A stretch of DNA of 51,319 nucleotides from a virus: IMG/VR virus record IMGVR_UViG_3300042914_002164, positions 1 through 51,319 of that record; one strand, 5' to 3'. The translations under genes were made by a program, and so were the position numbers. The notes under the pieces are model-generated. The model worked only from the letters and a program-made list of their open reading frames with translations, did no database searches and was not told the origin of the DNA. Positions 7,362-16,679 of the stretch are shown in pieces. Every line of letters starts with the position of its first letter. Position 1 is the stretch's first letter.

Positions 7362-10300
7362 CGCGCTTGAATAGCCGCGTTTTTCGCCGCATCAATCGGG
7401 TTGCTCCCAAGAAGTTCCGCAGGCCGCGCGCGTGGGGCCGTCGCCCCCGCACCCGCCCCACCACTGAAGACCGGACGTAGCCGAGGCGGCGGCGTGAACT
7501 GGAACGTCGGAGCCGCCGTGGGCATCTGCACTTGAGGCAGGCCTTGCGTAGTGACTTGCTGCTGCATGCGTTCGACACGCTGGCTTGCAGCCTGCTGCCC
7601 CTGAGACACGCCTTGCGCTGAGACCTGCCCAGTGATCTCCCAAGCCATCTCAAGCGCCCGTCCAACCTGATCGTAGTCTACACCGGCCCCAGGGCGTACT
7701 CCTGTCGGCCGTGTAATCAGGTTCAGGAACGCTTTTGTGCGCAGCAACTTGGACATGGCCTGAAGGCCAACAATGCTCACAAGGGTTTCAAGCGGTTTGA
7801 GGACGAAGGAGAGCGCCCCTAGCGACTGAACAGCCTGCGCTGCGGACAGGCCACCCAAGCCTGTTATCGGTTCGTTTGACGCAATACGCGAGAAACGAGC
7901 AAGTGCGTACAGACCGTCAACCACGTCTGCTCCGAGGAGTTCGTTTAGAGTTGCTCGTCCGTATCCGTTGAGCGCCGTTTCAATGGCCTTGGCGTTCTTC
8001 CCAGACAGAACGGCAGTGACGAAATCGTCCCCTCCATCCGCGGCTTTTGCTAGGATGTCTCGAACTGCAAGATCGCGGACAAGTTCCATCGTGGGAGACT
8101 GGTCCCCTAGAACATCCTTCGCCGCCTTGACCGCGCTCACGTTGTTCGGCTTCAGCACCGCGTTCAGGACACGGTTTGCATCACCGTCAGCCGCAGACTG
8201 CTCCAGAACCCGCATCAGGTTGATGCCTTTCAGGTCCTTCACTTGCCTTGTCAGCGAGTTGATGGCCGAGATCTGGTCTGTAATGGGCATACCCGCCAGA
8301 CGAACCAGATCCCTTTCGTCTATGTTTCGGCCAAGAGTGGCCATGTCCTTGAGCGCACTCTGCACCTCTGTAAACTGCTTCCCGAAGAGCGTCCTGGCGG
8401 TGCTTCCCAAGGCATTGATCTTCTCTGAGACCTTCTCCGCAGATATCCGTCCAAGGACATCCGTGTTCTCAGTGAACATCCGATTGAGGTACATGCCCGC
8501 GATCTGACGACGAACAGCCTCGCGCGTTTCAACGCCTTGCCCACGAGCCTGTGCGATCCGCTGCCCGAAGCGCAGTTTGTCGTTGTAGAGCTCGGTGTAG
8601 TACCCCTTCAGCGGATCGTTATCCGGAAGGGATGCCACAACGTCGCGAAGAGATTGTGTTGTGCCATTTGGCTGCGGAATCTGTGCGTCGGGCACTACAT
8701 CAAGCAGTGAGGCAGGAGGTTCAAGGGCCGCGCGCCCAGACGGTACAACCGAGTTCAGGAACCGGCGTATGCCTTCTCCGTTGTTCGGGACCAGAAGACC
8801 GAAGTTCGGGTTGACGATGTCTTCCGGGTTGAAGTTCGTGTTCTCGCGGAACTTGCGGAACAGGTTCTCCGACTGGACCTGCTTGAACCGATCTATGCCG
8901 CTCGTGTAGAACCTCTGCGCCTTGCGAAGAAGATCAAACCCTTCACGCATCTGCGCAAACTCGGCCTTGGACATAAAACGGCCATCCGCCCCACGAATGG
9001 GACCTTTGGTGTTTACCACACCCGCAGCCATTGCTTCGGTCTGTCGGAAGGCCTCTTGAAGCGAGTTGTTCATCCGAGTCAGCATTGCCTTGTCTACTGC
9101 TCCGACAAGGCTTGGATCGAATGATGCTTGGTTCAGCATCGTCCGTAGACTGTTGGCCGTATAGACGTCAACAATCTCAGGCATCTCGGTGACGAAGCGG
9201 CCAAACTTGGTGCTTTCGAGACCCATGGCCGGGTTGTCGCGGATAATGCCCTCAAGAGCCTTCTTGACGGGCTGCACATTGACGATTGGCTGTCTTCCAA
9301 GTTTCTGGTTCGCCATGCCGTAGATGGCATCGACATCCTCATCAAACGCACGTTTCGCGATGTCGAGTGTTTCGGCAATGGGCCTAGCCCCCCTTGGATC
9401 CGGCGCTCCAAAGAGGTTTTTTAGTTTGTTGACTTCGACATCGACGACGTTGCGGAGGTTGTCCTCCGCCGTCTTCAGCAAACCTTCTGGGGTTCCGTAG
9501 ATCCGTTCGATGTCCTTGTTGATGATTCCGCGCAGAGAAGCGTAATCAAACTCCCCTGTAATGCCACGCTCTTGCTGGGTCTTCTGGATCTGTTGAAGCA
9601 CCGCATCCGCATTCTGTTGAGCCGCAGCCTTGTTCGGGAAAACGCCCTCGTAGAATGCTTGCAGACGCCCAAGAATAGGCGAGGTGTTGGCCGCACGGAC
9701 CGTGGGCCGAGCACCTTCTGCCAGTGCGGCACGGATCTCAAGTCGAGCCGCATTTGCGGCGTCCCCTCCGGGGCCTTTGATGAGACGCGCAAGGCCCGCA
9801 GAAAGGAGCCGTCCACCACCCTCTCCAAGACCTGCGGCCACAGCCTCTAGAGCCGCCTGCCGTCCCACCGTAGCAATGGGCTCCGCTTGTACGCCACTGG
9901 CGTACTCAAAGCCCTCATCCATCAAGTAACCGATAGCGCCACCTGCTCCAGCAACCGCCATCGCCGGAAGAATGCCGACACCTGTTGCCGCCAAACTCGC
10001 CGCGATACTGCCGGTCAGGGGTCCAGCCGACGCGGAGAAGAACTCCGTGATGTCTTGCTTGGTGAAGGCCTTTTCGTCCTCAATCGCACGAAGACCTGTT
10101 CCTTCCAGCCCATACTGGCGCTTCAGGTTTGCCGGTATCGCGTCCAAGTTGAGTGCATAGCCGCCCTGCGGGTCTGCCACATACATGTCCGGAGTGAAGC
10201 CCATCTGACCAAGGCGCAGACGGTACTCTTCGTCGTTGTCTGCCTTGGCCAGGTAGTTACGAATCCCGTAGTCCTTCACCCCGCTGCGGTCGATTTCCGC

Positions 10301-10414
10301 AGGGGCCGCAAAGTTCTTGCGGTAGTAATTCGCAGCAATGCGCTTGGCCTGCTCTGGGTCCGTCACCGATGGCATCGAGAGGACCTGACCATTCGGGAGC
10401 GTTACGTCGACCAT
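7349..10414 (-). CDS. Large probable internal virion (ejection) protein
   Basis: This 1021-residue protein is the last gene of the late block. It starts PNGQVLSMPSVTDPEQAKRI. A Gly/Ala-rich hydrophobic stretch lies at about residues 136-170 (SIAASLAATGVGILPAMAVA), long helical regions follow, and the C-terminus is Gln/Ala/Pro-rich. I recognise no enzymatic domain. Its size, helix-rich composition, membrane-active-looking segment and place after the tail hub match internal virion or DNA-ejection proteins of podoviruses. That role is inferred from context only. The start lies 2 nt after the previous stop. Confidence 0.7.
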   Translation of the reverse strand: MVDVTLPNGQVLSMPSVTDPEQAKRIAANYYRKNFAAPAEIDRSGVKDYGIRNYLAKADNDEEYRLRLGQMGFTPDMYVADPQGGYALNLDAIPANLKRQYGLEGTGLRAIEDEKAFTKQDITEFFSASAGPLTGSIAASLAATGVGILPAMAVAGAGGAIGYLMDEGFEYASGVQAEPIATVGRQAALEAVAAGLGEGGGRLLSAGLARLIKGPGGDAANAARLEIRAALAEGARPTVRAANTSPILGRLQAFYEGVFPNKAAAQQNADAVLQQIQKTQQERGITGEFDYASLRGIINKDIERIYGTPEGLLKTAEDNLRNVVDVEVNKLKNLFGAPDPRGARPIAETLDIAKRAFDEDVDAIYGMANQKLGRQPIVNVQPVKKALEGIIRDNPAMGLESTKFGRFVTEMPEIVDVYTANSLRTMLNQASFDPSLVGAVDKAMLTRMNNSLQEAFRQTEAMAAGVVNTKGPIRGADGRFMSKAEFAQMREGFDLLRKAQRFYTSGIDRFKQVQSENLFRKFRENTNFNPEDIVNPNFGLLVPNNGEGIRRFLNSVVPSGRAALEPPASLLDVVPDAQIPQPNGTTQSLRDVVASLPDNDPLKGYYTELYNDKLRFGQRIAQARGQGVETREAVRRQIAGMYLNRMFTENTDVLGRISAEKVSEKINALGSTARTLFGKQFTEVQSALKDMATLGRNIDERDLVRLAGMPITDQISAINSLTRQVKDLKGINLMRVLEQSAADGDANRVLNAVLKPNNVSAVKAAKDVLGDQSPTMELVRDLAVRDILAKAADGGDDFVTAVLSGKNAKAIETALNGYGRATLNELLGADVVDGLYALARFSRIASNEPITGLGGLSAAQAVQSLGALSFVLKPLETLVSIVGLQAMSKLLRTKAFLNLITRPTGVRPGAGVDYDQVGRALEMAWEITGQVSAQGVSQGQQAASQRVERMQQQVTTQGLPQVQMPTAAPTFQFTPPPRLRPVFSGGAGAGATAPRARPAELLGSNPIDAAKNAAIQARQSP
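7362..7384 (+). terminator. Possible rightward intrinsic terminator
   Basis: The sequence just after the last + gene can form a short stem (CGCG near 7362 with CGCG near 7376) followed by a run of five T at 7380-7384. The stem is only about 5 bp with a long loop, so it is weak. Its position at the convergent gene junction is where a terminator for the replication operon is expected. It lies inside the coding end of the opposing gene. Confidence 0.3.
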
Positions 10415-10415
10415 A

Positions 10416-11879
10416 TCAGCCCCCGTATATCTTGAGGTCTTCTTCCGTCAGAACGATGGCAGGCGAAGCGGCAGGAGCGGCAGGAGCGGCAGGAACGGCA
10501 GGAGTTGCCGCGGGTGCTTCAGGACGTTCGATTCGTAGACCCGGTATCCGAGCCGCCAGTGTCGTGAACTCAGACTCGACCTCTTGCCGATTGCGTTGGA
10601 GGATGCCCTGAACCTCGCGGATTGCCTCCCGCAGTTCCGCTTCGCTCCTGAATGCACCGGCCGTGAGGCCTGTGATGTTGAGACCAAGGCCGTCCTTGTC
10701 GTCCGTAACAACGCCAAGCAGTTCGGCGACGCGACGACGGTCGCCGTCCGAAATCGTACGGCCGCTTTCGCCGAGAAGCATGGGCGCGAGTTGTGCCGCA
10801 AGGGTGCGCTGGATGACGTCAAATCGTTGAGCCCCGCTGACCTGCAGGTTTTCCTTGTCGATGCCGATTGCCGATGCAATCGGGTCAGGAATCGCCGACG
10901 CCGCACGAGACAAGAAGCGGCTCGCAGATCCTTCAAATCCGGCGATGTCGTCGGTCTCAAGAAGACTTTCCGCCTCTGCGCTCAGGCCAAGCAGGCGGTC
11001 ACTTTCGTCCATGGCGTTGTTGTACAGCGTGACGATGCGGTCCTGATCCCCAGCGATGATTGGAGTTGCCCCACCAAGAGATCCTTGCAGCGTCGGAATG
11101 TACTGAGGAACCTTGCCGAAGAACTTCGTATCAAGGTCCTTGACGCTGTCGCTGTAAAGTGCGGACATCATGTCCACGCCCGGAACCGCAGCTGCCGCCT
11201 CTCGCGCCAAAGCTTGCTCACGCTGCAGCGTCAGGCCACCGATGACGGCCTTCGAAATCCGCTCCGCAAGACTGCCTGGCCCTCCAATAGCGCCGCCAAG
11301 AGCTGCGCCCATGATGGCCTTGTTGAGCTCATCAACCGTTGCGCCCTCAGGTGCCGGTTCCCCTGCAACGTATTCGTAGGTTTCCTTCAAACCCTCTTCC
11401 GTGTTCGGAGCACCAACAGCACTGGTAATCGCGCCTTGCAGATCCTCTGGCGTGGATTCCGGATCTCGCGCCGTGCTGATGACGTTGCCGAACCGCTGCT
11501 GCGCCTCCGGATTGTCTCCAATGGCTGCTTGGATCTCTTCAATGCCGCGATTCTGGGCCGTGGGCCGAGGAGCGACAGGCATTTGCGTGATGTCGACGGC
11601 ACCGACATCAAAGCCCTCTGCGCCCATCAGACCGCCTGTTGTCTCAGGAACGCGCTGCCCACGCGGCATCATCGCCTGCGCGGCGCCCATCGCCATCATC
11701 TGCAGCGGGTTAGACATGATGCCAGGAACAAGTCCACCGTCCTGAAACCGCCTCGGCATCGCTGCCTGCATCAACTCAGGGGACGACGCCAGAATACCGC
11801 TTGGACCACGGACCTCGGTCCCCTGACGCAGTTTTGCTCCGCGGCGGAACAGGGCTCTGTTGTAGACTTCATCTCTCAT
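10416..11879 (-). CDS. Probable internal virion protein
   Basis: This 487-residue protein has no domain I recognise. It carries an N-terminal basic region with FQDGGLVPG (about 46-54), Met/Ala-rich stretches, a hydrophobic Gly/Ala segment (IMGAALGGAIGGPGSL) and a C-terminal Ala-Pro tract. The Ala-Pro tract is encoded by a short DNA repeat (GGAGCGGCAGGAGCGGCAGG around 10475). The TGATG overlap at 11879 couples it to the upstream gene. By composition and neighbours it is probably another internal virion or ejection protein. Confidence 0.65.
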   Translation of the reverse strand: MRDEVYNRALFRRGAKLRQGTEVRGPSGILASSPELMQAAMPRRFQDGGLVPGIMSNPLQMMAMGAAQAMMPRGQRVPETTGGLMGAEGFDVGAVDITQMPVAPRPTAQNRGIEEIQAAIGDNPEAQQRFGNVISTARDPESTPEDLQGAITSAVGAPNTEEGLKETYEYVAGEPAPEGATVDELNKAIMGAALGGAIGGPGSLAERISKAVIGGLTLQREQALAREAAAAVPGVDMMSALYSDSVKDLDTKFFGKVPQYIPTLQGSLGGATPIIAGDQDRIVTLYNNAMDESDRLLGLSAEAESLLETDDIAGFEGSASRFLSRAASAIPDPIASAIGIDKENLQVSGAQRFDVIQRTLAAQLAPMLLGESGRTISDGDRRRVAELLGVVTDDKDGLGLNITGLTAGAFRSEAELREAIREVQGILQRNRQEVESEFTTLAARIPGLRIERPEAPAATPAVPAAPAAPAASPAIVLTEEDLKIYGG

Positions 11880-13006
11880 CAGCGCGCACCGCTTGGATTG
11901 AGAAGACCGCCGAGAATGCCGCCTGCAGAGCCGCCTGGCATCGAACTGAGCGCCTGCGCGGTGCCAAAGATTGACGCAACAGGGTTCGGACGAGGAACGC
12001 TTGTTGCAGCAATGGTGGAGGACGTTGACGGAACCCCGCGCAGGATGTCCGACATGTACGAGAACCGCTGGAAGGGCTCGTACGCCTGCTCGATTGCCGC
12101 AGCACGCTGCACGTCATATTCCGACTGACGCTGCGCCTGCTCAAGACCGCCGATGTTGAAGAGCGCGTTGACGTCACGCTGCGCTGCCGCCTGCGCCGCC
12201 TCGCCCAGTGCGGCTTGCTGCACGCCAAGTTGGCCGATGCCCTGACCGAGTTGGCCAAAGATCTGCGCCGCTGTCTGGCCGCGCTGCATTTGATTCTCGA
12301 ACGCGCCTTGGGCCTGCTGCTGCGCACCCGTGAACGCTGCCGAACGGAGTTGCGCCCCCGTCTGCGCCATCTGCTGCGCCGCGTTGCGAGCCAGTTCCTG
12401 CTCCGCCACAGCCTGCCGCGAACCACCAAAGGCACCAGCCTGAACAGCACTCGCACCAATGCGACCGCGCTCGATGTCCGCTTGACGCTGAATATCTGCT
12501 TCGGTCGTCCGGATGACGTCCTCTACGAACGGGTCGTAGTATGCGCGATAGGACCGAGGATCGTAGGCCCCGGTCGTCGCAGCCAGACCCGTGCGGCCTT
12601 CGCCAAAGGCACCAAGTCCCCCGCCAAGGCTTTCCTGTGCCGCTTGGAACATCGGCTCATAGAGGCCGATGCCACCTTCCGTCATCATGCGGATGGCCTG
12701 CTCCTGCGCAGGCGTGAACGTGATGATGTCGGGCCGCGGAACTCCGCCGACGACTTCCTGAATGGGCTTGCCGAACTGGTCAACCATCGGCTGTCCAGTG
12801 CGAGGATCCGTCTTGTAGATCGGGTTTCCCTGCGCATCGAACTGCGGAACGCCCATCAGCGGGCTTACCGCCGCAATTCCGCTAACTCTCCCGGTCGTCG
12901 GATCCGTCTGATAGATGTTTGCAAGCAGGTCCTTGAGGAACCGCTCCTGATACTCGGGAAGCAGCGTCTGTTGCTGCTGCAGGATCGTCTGATCGGGTGT
13001 GGCCAT
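11879..13006 (-). CDS. Gln/Ala-rich probable internal virion protein
   Basis: This 375-residue protein opens with MATPDQTILQQQQTLLPEYQ. It has PFVEDVIRTTEADIQRQADI and GAFGGSRQAVAEQELARN motifs, then a long Gln/Ala helix-rich centre (FTGAQQQAQGAFENQMQRGQ, LGQGIGQLGVQQAALGEAAQ). This profile recurs in phage internal or tail-hub accessory proteins of aquatic podoviruses, though no function is established that I know of. It overlaps both neighbours (TAATG upstream, TGATG downstream), which supports coordinated expression. Confidence 0.7.
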   Translation of the reverse strand: MATPDQTILQQQQTLLPEYQERFLKDLLANIYQTDPTTGRVSGIAAVSPLMGVPQFDAQGNPIYKTDPRTGQPMVDQFGKPIQEVVGGVPRPDIITFTPAQEQAIRMMTEGGIGLYEPMFQAAQESLGGGLGAFGEGRTGLAATTGAYDPRSYRAYYDPFVEDVIRTTEADIQRQADIERGRIGASAVQAGAFGGSRQAVAEQELARNAAQQMAQTGAQLRSAAFTGAQQQAQGAFENQMQRGQTAAQIFGQLGQGIGQLGVQQAALGEAAQAAAQRDVNALFNIGGLEQAQRQSEYDVQRAAAIEQAYEPFQRFSYMSDILRGVPSTSSTIAATSVPRPNPVASIFGTAQALSSMPGGSAGGILGGLLNPSGAR

Positions 13007-13743
13007 TACGCCATCCTCTCGTACTGACGCATCAGTTCGTACATCCGAGCCGCACCCTTGTTGCGGTTGCCGCCGCCAGCGCCGCGAACGGCATCCGCCG
13101 TCATCACGAACTCACCGTCCGAGAGCCGCGCTTCTTGGACCGGACCACCGTTTTGATAGATCATCGCGGGAATCGAATCGCTGGTTCCGGTCCCCGGTCC
13201 TTCGATGAAGCCGCCCTGCGCACGCATCTGGACGTTGGGCATGTAGCGGTAGTCCGGAGCAGCAGTGCCCGCATAGTCCGGAAGCCGCTCACCCGTCTCC
13301 ATCTGCCGCTGTTGCAGCGGCGTCATCAGACTGCCCTTCGGCTCGAAAGCCTGCAGCAGCATGGCCATGCCAAGCGGGTTGTTCATGCCTGTCGCACTGA
13401 GCAGGTTGGCGATGCCCTGCTGCGCACCCGCCATCCCCGGACGAACCTGCTGCGCGCCGCCGCCAGCCGCAGGTGCGTTCGCCCCGCCTGTCATCATCGA
13501 CAGCAGGTTGCGGCCAGACGCTTGGTTGTCGCCACCACCCATGGCACTGAGTACGTCCATGGCGAACCCGGTCTTCCCCATCGTACCGCCCGTGAACAGC
13601 GATCCGATGCCCGTGGACAGGGCGTCCCCGAGGTTCTTGATGTCCCCACTGAGCAGGCCACCGGCGATTGAGCCGAGGGCCGCGCCACCCGCACCGCCCG
13701 TCATGAAGCCGATCAGACCGCCGATTGAAGAAGCAAGACTCAT
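13006..13743 (-). CDS. Virion-associated protein with GPGTGTSDSIPA motif
   Basis: This 245-residue protein has a glycine-rich hydrophobic N-terminus (GGLIGFMTGGAGGAALGSIA) that could insert in a membrane. Its C-terminal module GGFIEGPGTGTSDSIPA, then ARLSDGEFVMTADAVRGAGG, is widespread in phage internal and tape-measure-like proteins. The module suggests a shared processing or assembly element, but its function is unknown. It overlaps the next upstream gene by ATGA. Confidence 0.75.
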   Translation of the reverse strand: MSLASSIGGLIGFMTGGAGGAALGSIAGGLLSGDIKNLGDALSTGIGSLFTGGTMGKTGFAMDVLSAMGGGDNQASGRNLLSMMTGGANAPAAGGGAQQVRPGMAGAQQGIANLLSATGMNNPLGMAMLLQAFEPKGSLMTPLQQRQMETGERLPDYAGTAAPDYRYMPNVQMRAQGGFIEGPGTGTSDSIPAMIYQNGGPVQEARLSDGEFVMTADAVRGAGGGNRNKGAARMYELMRQYERMA

Positions 13744-14039
13744 GGTGTGTTCACCGTTACTGAACCAACGCCGCCCGTTGCAGCAACCCCTCGGACATGA
13801 GGCGTATTAGGCAACGTGATCTTAACAAAACCATCCTGCTGAAACAAGGCTCCCGTCTCAAGGCCCACGTCATCCGTCTGCAGGGCCGTGAGCACGATGA
13901 AGGTGTTTCTGCCTTCGCCGGGGTTTTGCTGCTGCGCAAGATATACGGAGAATGCGCGGATGATCTCCGCAAAGTACGCAGGGTTGTACTGCCCGGGAGG
14001 GATTGGGAAGTACGGAAGAGGGACGTTTCTACTGCTCAT
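13740..14039 (-). CDS. Small probable virion protein
   Basis: This 99-residue protein has a Pro/Tyr-rich N-terminus (LPYFPIPPGQYNPAYFAEII) and a beta-rich C-terminus. It sits between the tail hub gene and the GPGTGTSDSIPA protein with ATGA overlaps on both sides, so it is probably part of the tail or internal core. I do not recognise a named family. Confidence 0.65.
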   Translation of the reverse strand: MSSRNVPLPYFPIPPGQYNPAYFAEIIRAFSVYLAQQQNPGEGRNTFIVLTALQTDDVGLETGALFQQDGFVKITLPNTPHVRGVAATGGVGSVTVNTP

Positions 14040-15928
14040 CGACGGCCATCAGGTCTGATGTCATAGCGCGGAGAACCAAGGCGCCAGGTCATCCCGGCCC
14101 CGGTCGACTCAACCTTGAGCGTCATCTGCCTGCCACGCAACCTCAAGAAGAACTGCTCGGTAGACGGAGTGAACGTCGATACCGTAGACGCGGTGGTTCC
14201 GCCCTGCAGGTAGTTGCGCACCGCTGTCGTAAATGTCGCTGTCGGCGACGCTGACGTCGAATTGAGGAACGACAGGTCCGGAAGCAGGCGGCTGATGAAC
14301 ATGAACTGCTGCCCATCACCGATGTCGATGGGGCTTGAGTCGATGTAGGCCGTGATCGCCGAAGCGGGGTTTGTGCTGCCGTCGTCGAAGCCCAGTTCCT
14401 GATAGTAGAGGTAGTGGTCGCTGGATGCCGCAATAGGGTTGTCGAAGATCCCGCGGTCGATCCATGCCGTTCTCGGCATTGTCCCGTAATACCAGACCTT
14501 TTCGCCGTAGTTGAACACCACATAGCGGTCGTTGGTCTGGCTGTTCGCCGACGGATAGAACCACCAGATTTCCGTGTTCGCGGAGTTGAGCGCGCCCGCA
14601 ACCTTCAGCGCCTGATCTTGGTTGAAATCGTCGAAGACGTAATCACGCACCGAACAGGGCAGGTTCTCGACACGGCCGCTGTAGGCGTAGAACTCGTTGT
14701 TGCCCATCCAGAAGACGGCGTCATCAACGGCCACCACCGCATTCGGACTCAGGATTGAGATGTTCTCTGAGATAGACCCAACCCCGAAAGTGAACGGAGG
14801 TCCGAGGTACTGCATCGAGTAGAGCGTCGTGTCCGTGAACACGAGGATCTGCTGGCGCGTCTCAACGGCCCGCACGATCTCGGACCCAGATCCAAGGCGC
14901 AACTCTCCCGCCGTGTTGGTCGCCGTCGCAGCCCAGTCCGTCAGGCTCTCTTGGCTCGAGAACCGAATGGTCAGCGGGTCCTGTGTTCCAGGTGTAGCCT
15001 GTGGGTCACAGCCGAATGCGATGACATGGCGGTCCCTGTCAGAAACGAGGACCTGTTTCGCCACTGTCGGCGTCGCATTTGCCCCAGACAATGTACTCAA
15101 CCCAACTGCGCGCGCACTTAATCCACCTGATGCATCCCAATAGTAGAGCCCCCCATCGCGGACGTTCATCAGAAGATCTTCGCCGAAGTTGTCATGCGAC
15201 CAGAGCCGCAGCTGGTTGGTCACAAGCGATTGGTTCGATGCAGAGCCCCACGCACCTCGGCTCCATGTGCCAACACCCCAGCCCGCCCCAGATACCGCCG
15301 TGTCCAGGCCCACGTTAATCTGGTATGCCCCGATGACCGCTGCCCCACCGTCGCCACTATCCGACGAGTTCGCAACAACCGGCGTCGGGGTGTACTGGCC
15401 GTCAATCGTAATATCAGAAAGCGTGGCCACAGCGCGCGCCGTGATCGTGTAGTTGTCGGCATCGACGATGCTATCGATCTCGTACTCTTGGTTCAGGACC
15501 GCAGCGGTGATGTTGCCGCCAAGACTGACCGCCCCACTAAACGTCACGAAGTCCCCGGCCACCGCACCGTGGTTTGTGTCCGTCACCGTTAGGGTCGAAG
15601 AGCCATCTGTCGCTGCAAAAGTTACGTCGCCAGCCGCTGTGGTTGTACGGATCGGCGTGATGTCGTTATAGCCGCCGCCGCGCTCGATGTAGTACTTGAG
15701 GCTCGTTCCAACGCCGATGTACTGGTCGTTCGACAGCGTCACCCAAGGATGCAGCGCACGGCAGACGCCCAGAAACGACTTTGTCGACTTCCGCTGCCAG
15801 CCGCCGATCTTCTCCGGGAAGCCAAACCGGAAACGGATCTTGTTACCGTCAAACCACCCGCCCTCGTTTGAGTAGCTGGTGATTTCTCGGTTGATACCGG
15901 GCCGGAACTGGAACTTCGCCAAGGGCAT
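14036..15928 (-). CDS. Tail hub / DNA-stabilisation-like structural protein
   Basis: This 630-residue protein starts FQFRPGINREITSYSNEGGW and continues with DGNKIRFRFGFPEKIGGW. That signature is typical of podoviral tail hub proteins like the P22 gp10 packaged-DNA stabilisation family. Repeated beta motifs (GDLLMNVRDGGLYYW-like, RDRHVIAFG, TLYSMQYLG, FWMGNNEFYAYSGRVENLP) suggest a beta-propeller. The ATG at 15928 is chosen over the TTG at 15943 because it lies just after the upstream stop, with GGAG 9 nt before it. It probably forms the short tail below the connectors, though it is separated from them in the map by the fibre and glycan genes. Confidence 0.75.
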   Translation of the reverse strand: MPLAKFQFRPGINREITSYSNEGGWFDGNKIRFRFGFPEKIGGWQRKSTKSFLGVCRALHPWVTLSNDQYIGVGTSLKYYIERGGGYNDITPIRTTTAAGDVTFAATDGSSTLTVTDTNHGAVAGDFVTFSGAVSLGGNITAAVLNQEYEIDSIVDADNYTITARAVATLSDITIDGQYTPTPVVANSSDSGDGGAAVIGAYQINVGLDTAVSGAGWGVGTWSRGAWGSASNQSLVTNQLRLWSHDNFGEDLLMNVRDGGLYYWDASGGLSARAVGLSTLSGANATPTVAKQVLVSDRDRHVIAFGCDPQATPGTQDPLTIRFSSQESLTDWAATATNTAGELRLGSGSEIVRAVETRQQILVFTDTTLYSMQYLGPPFTFGVGSISENISILSPNAVVAVDDAVFWMGNNEFYAYSGRVENLPCSVRDYVFDDFNQDQALKVAGALNSANTEIWWFYPSANSQTNDRYVVFNYGEKVWYYGTMPRTAWIDRGIFDNPIAASSDHYLYYQELGFDDGSTNPASAITAYIDSSPIDIGDGQQFMFISRLLPDLSFLNSTSASPTATFTTAVRNYLQGGTTASTVSTFTPSTEQFFLRLRGRQMTLKVESTGAGMTWRLGSPRYDIRPDGRR

Positions 15929-15932
15929 TCGA

Positions 15933-16679
15933 TCAGGCTCCAAGCGCCGCGTTGGTCTTCGTCATGTCCGCGCAAGTGTACCGCTGGTAGCCCTTGAGGT
16001 CAGGCATCGGTACCTCCACGATCTCGGCGCCCGTTTCTCGGGCCACGGTCCGCGCCACGTCCATGAAGGACGTGGCCGTTCCGGTGCCGAGATTATACAC
16101 GCCGCTGACGTCCAAGTCAAAGAAGCGTCGATGGACGTCGATCACCTTCTCCACGGGCACAAAATCCCGCTTGATGCCCTCGCTGCCTTCGAAGACTTCG
16201 ATGTAGCCCAGCGCCGCAGCCTGTCGCCGAAAGCGCGTGTGCGGAGAGGCTTGGACCTTGTGCTCGTTCGGGCCGTAGACGTTGAAGTAACGGAAGAGTT
16301 GCACCGGCATCGGCCAATCGCGGTCGAGGACGTAAAGTTCCGTGATCCGCTTCGACATGGCGTAATCGTTTGGCGGGAAGACGGCAACGTCTTCGCGGAA
16401 CAGGGGTCCGGAACCGTATACCGCCGCCGTTGATGCAATCTGGATCGGAATCTGGCGATCAGCGCAGTCGTGCAGGAGTTCCTTGGTAAAGTTCACGTTC
16501 CGCTCGGCCAGAATCTTCCAGTCGGTAAACTGGGTGTCGGTGATCGCGCCGAGATGGATGACGCGCGAGATGCCGGTGAGATCGACCTTTCCGTCGCCCC
16601 ATTCGTAACCCCGCGCATCTGGGAACGCGCGCATCATGTTGCTGCCAATGAAGCCACGATGCCCGGTGATGAGGATCAT
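15933..16679 (-). CDS. hldD: ADP-heptose 6-epimerase-like (HldD) NAD-dependent epimerase
   Basis: This 248-residue short-chain dehydrogenase/epimerase has the Rossmann motif GHRGFIGS (6-13), catalytic ASTAAVYGSG (Ser83/Thr84) and Tyr106-x3-Lys110 (YAMSK), then RYFNVYGPNE and GIKRDFVPVEKV. These match HldD, which converts ADP-D-glycero- to ADP-L-glycero-D-manno-heptose for inner-core lipopolysaccharide. It is shorter than E. coli HldD (310 residues) by trimmed loops. The ATG at 16679 overlaps the upstream kinase stop (ATGA); a longer open frame running back through the kinase gene is a shadow. Specificity rests on the neighbouring heptose genes. Confidence 0.88.
   Translation of the reverse strand: MILITGHRGFIGSNMMRAFPDARGYEWGDGKVDLTGISRVIHLGAITDTQFTDWKILAERNVNFTKELLHDCADRQIPIQIASTAAVYGSGPLFREDVAVFPPNDYAMSKRITELYVLDRDWPMPVQLFRYFNVYGPNEHKVQASPHTRFRRQAAALGYIEVFEGSEGIKRDFVPVEKVIDVHRRFFDLDVSGVYNLGTGTATSFMDVARTVARETGAEIVEVPMPDLKGYQRYTCADMTKTNAALGA

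Noticed and set aside
10584-12128. 514-residue + strand frame
   Set aside because: Antisense to two coupled virion genes, Arg/Cys-rich composition typical of a GC-rich shadow frame.
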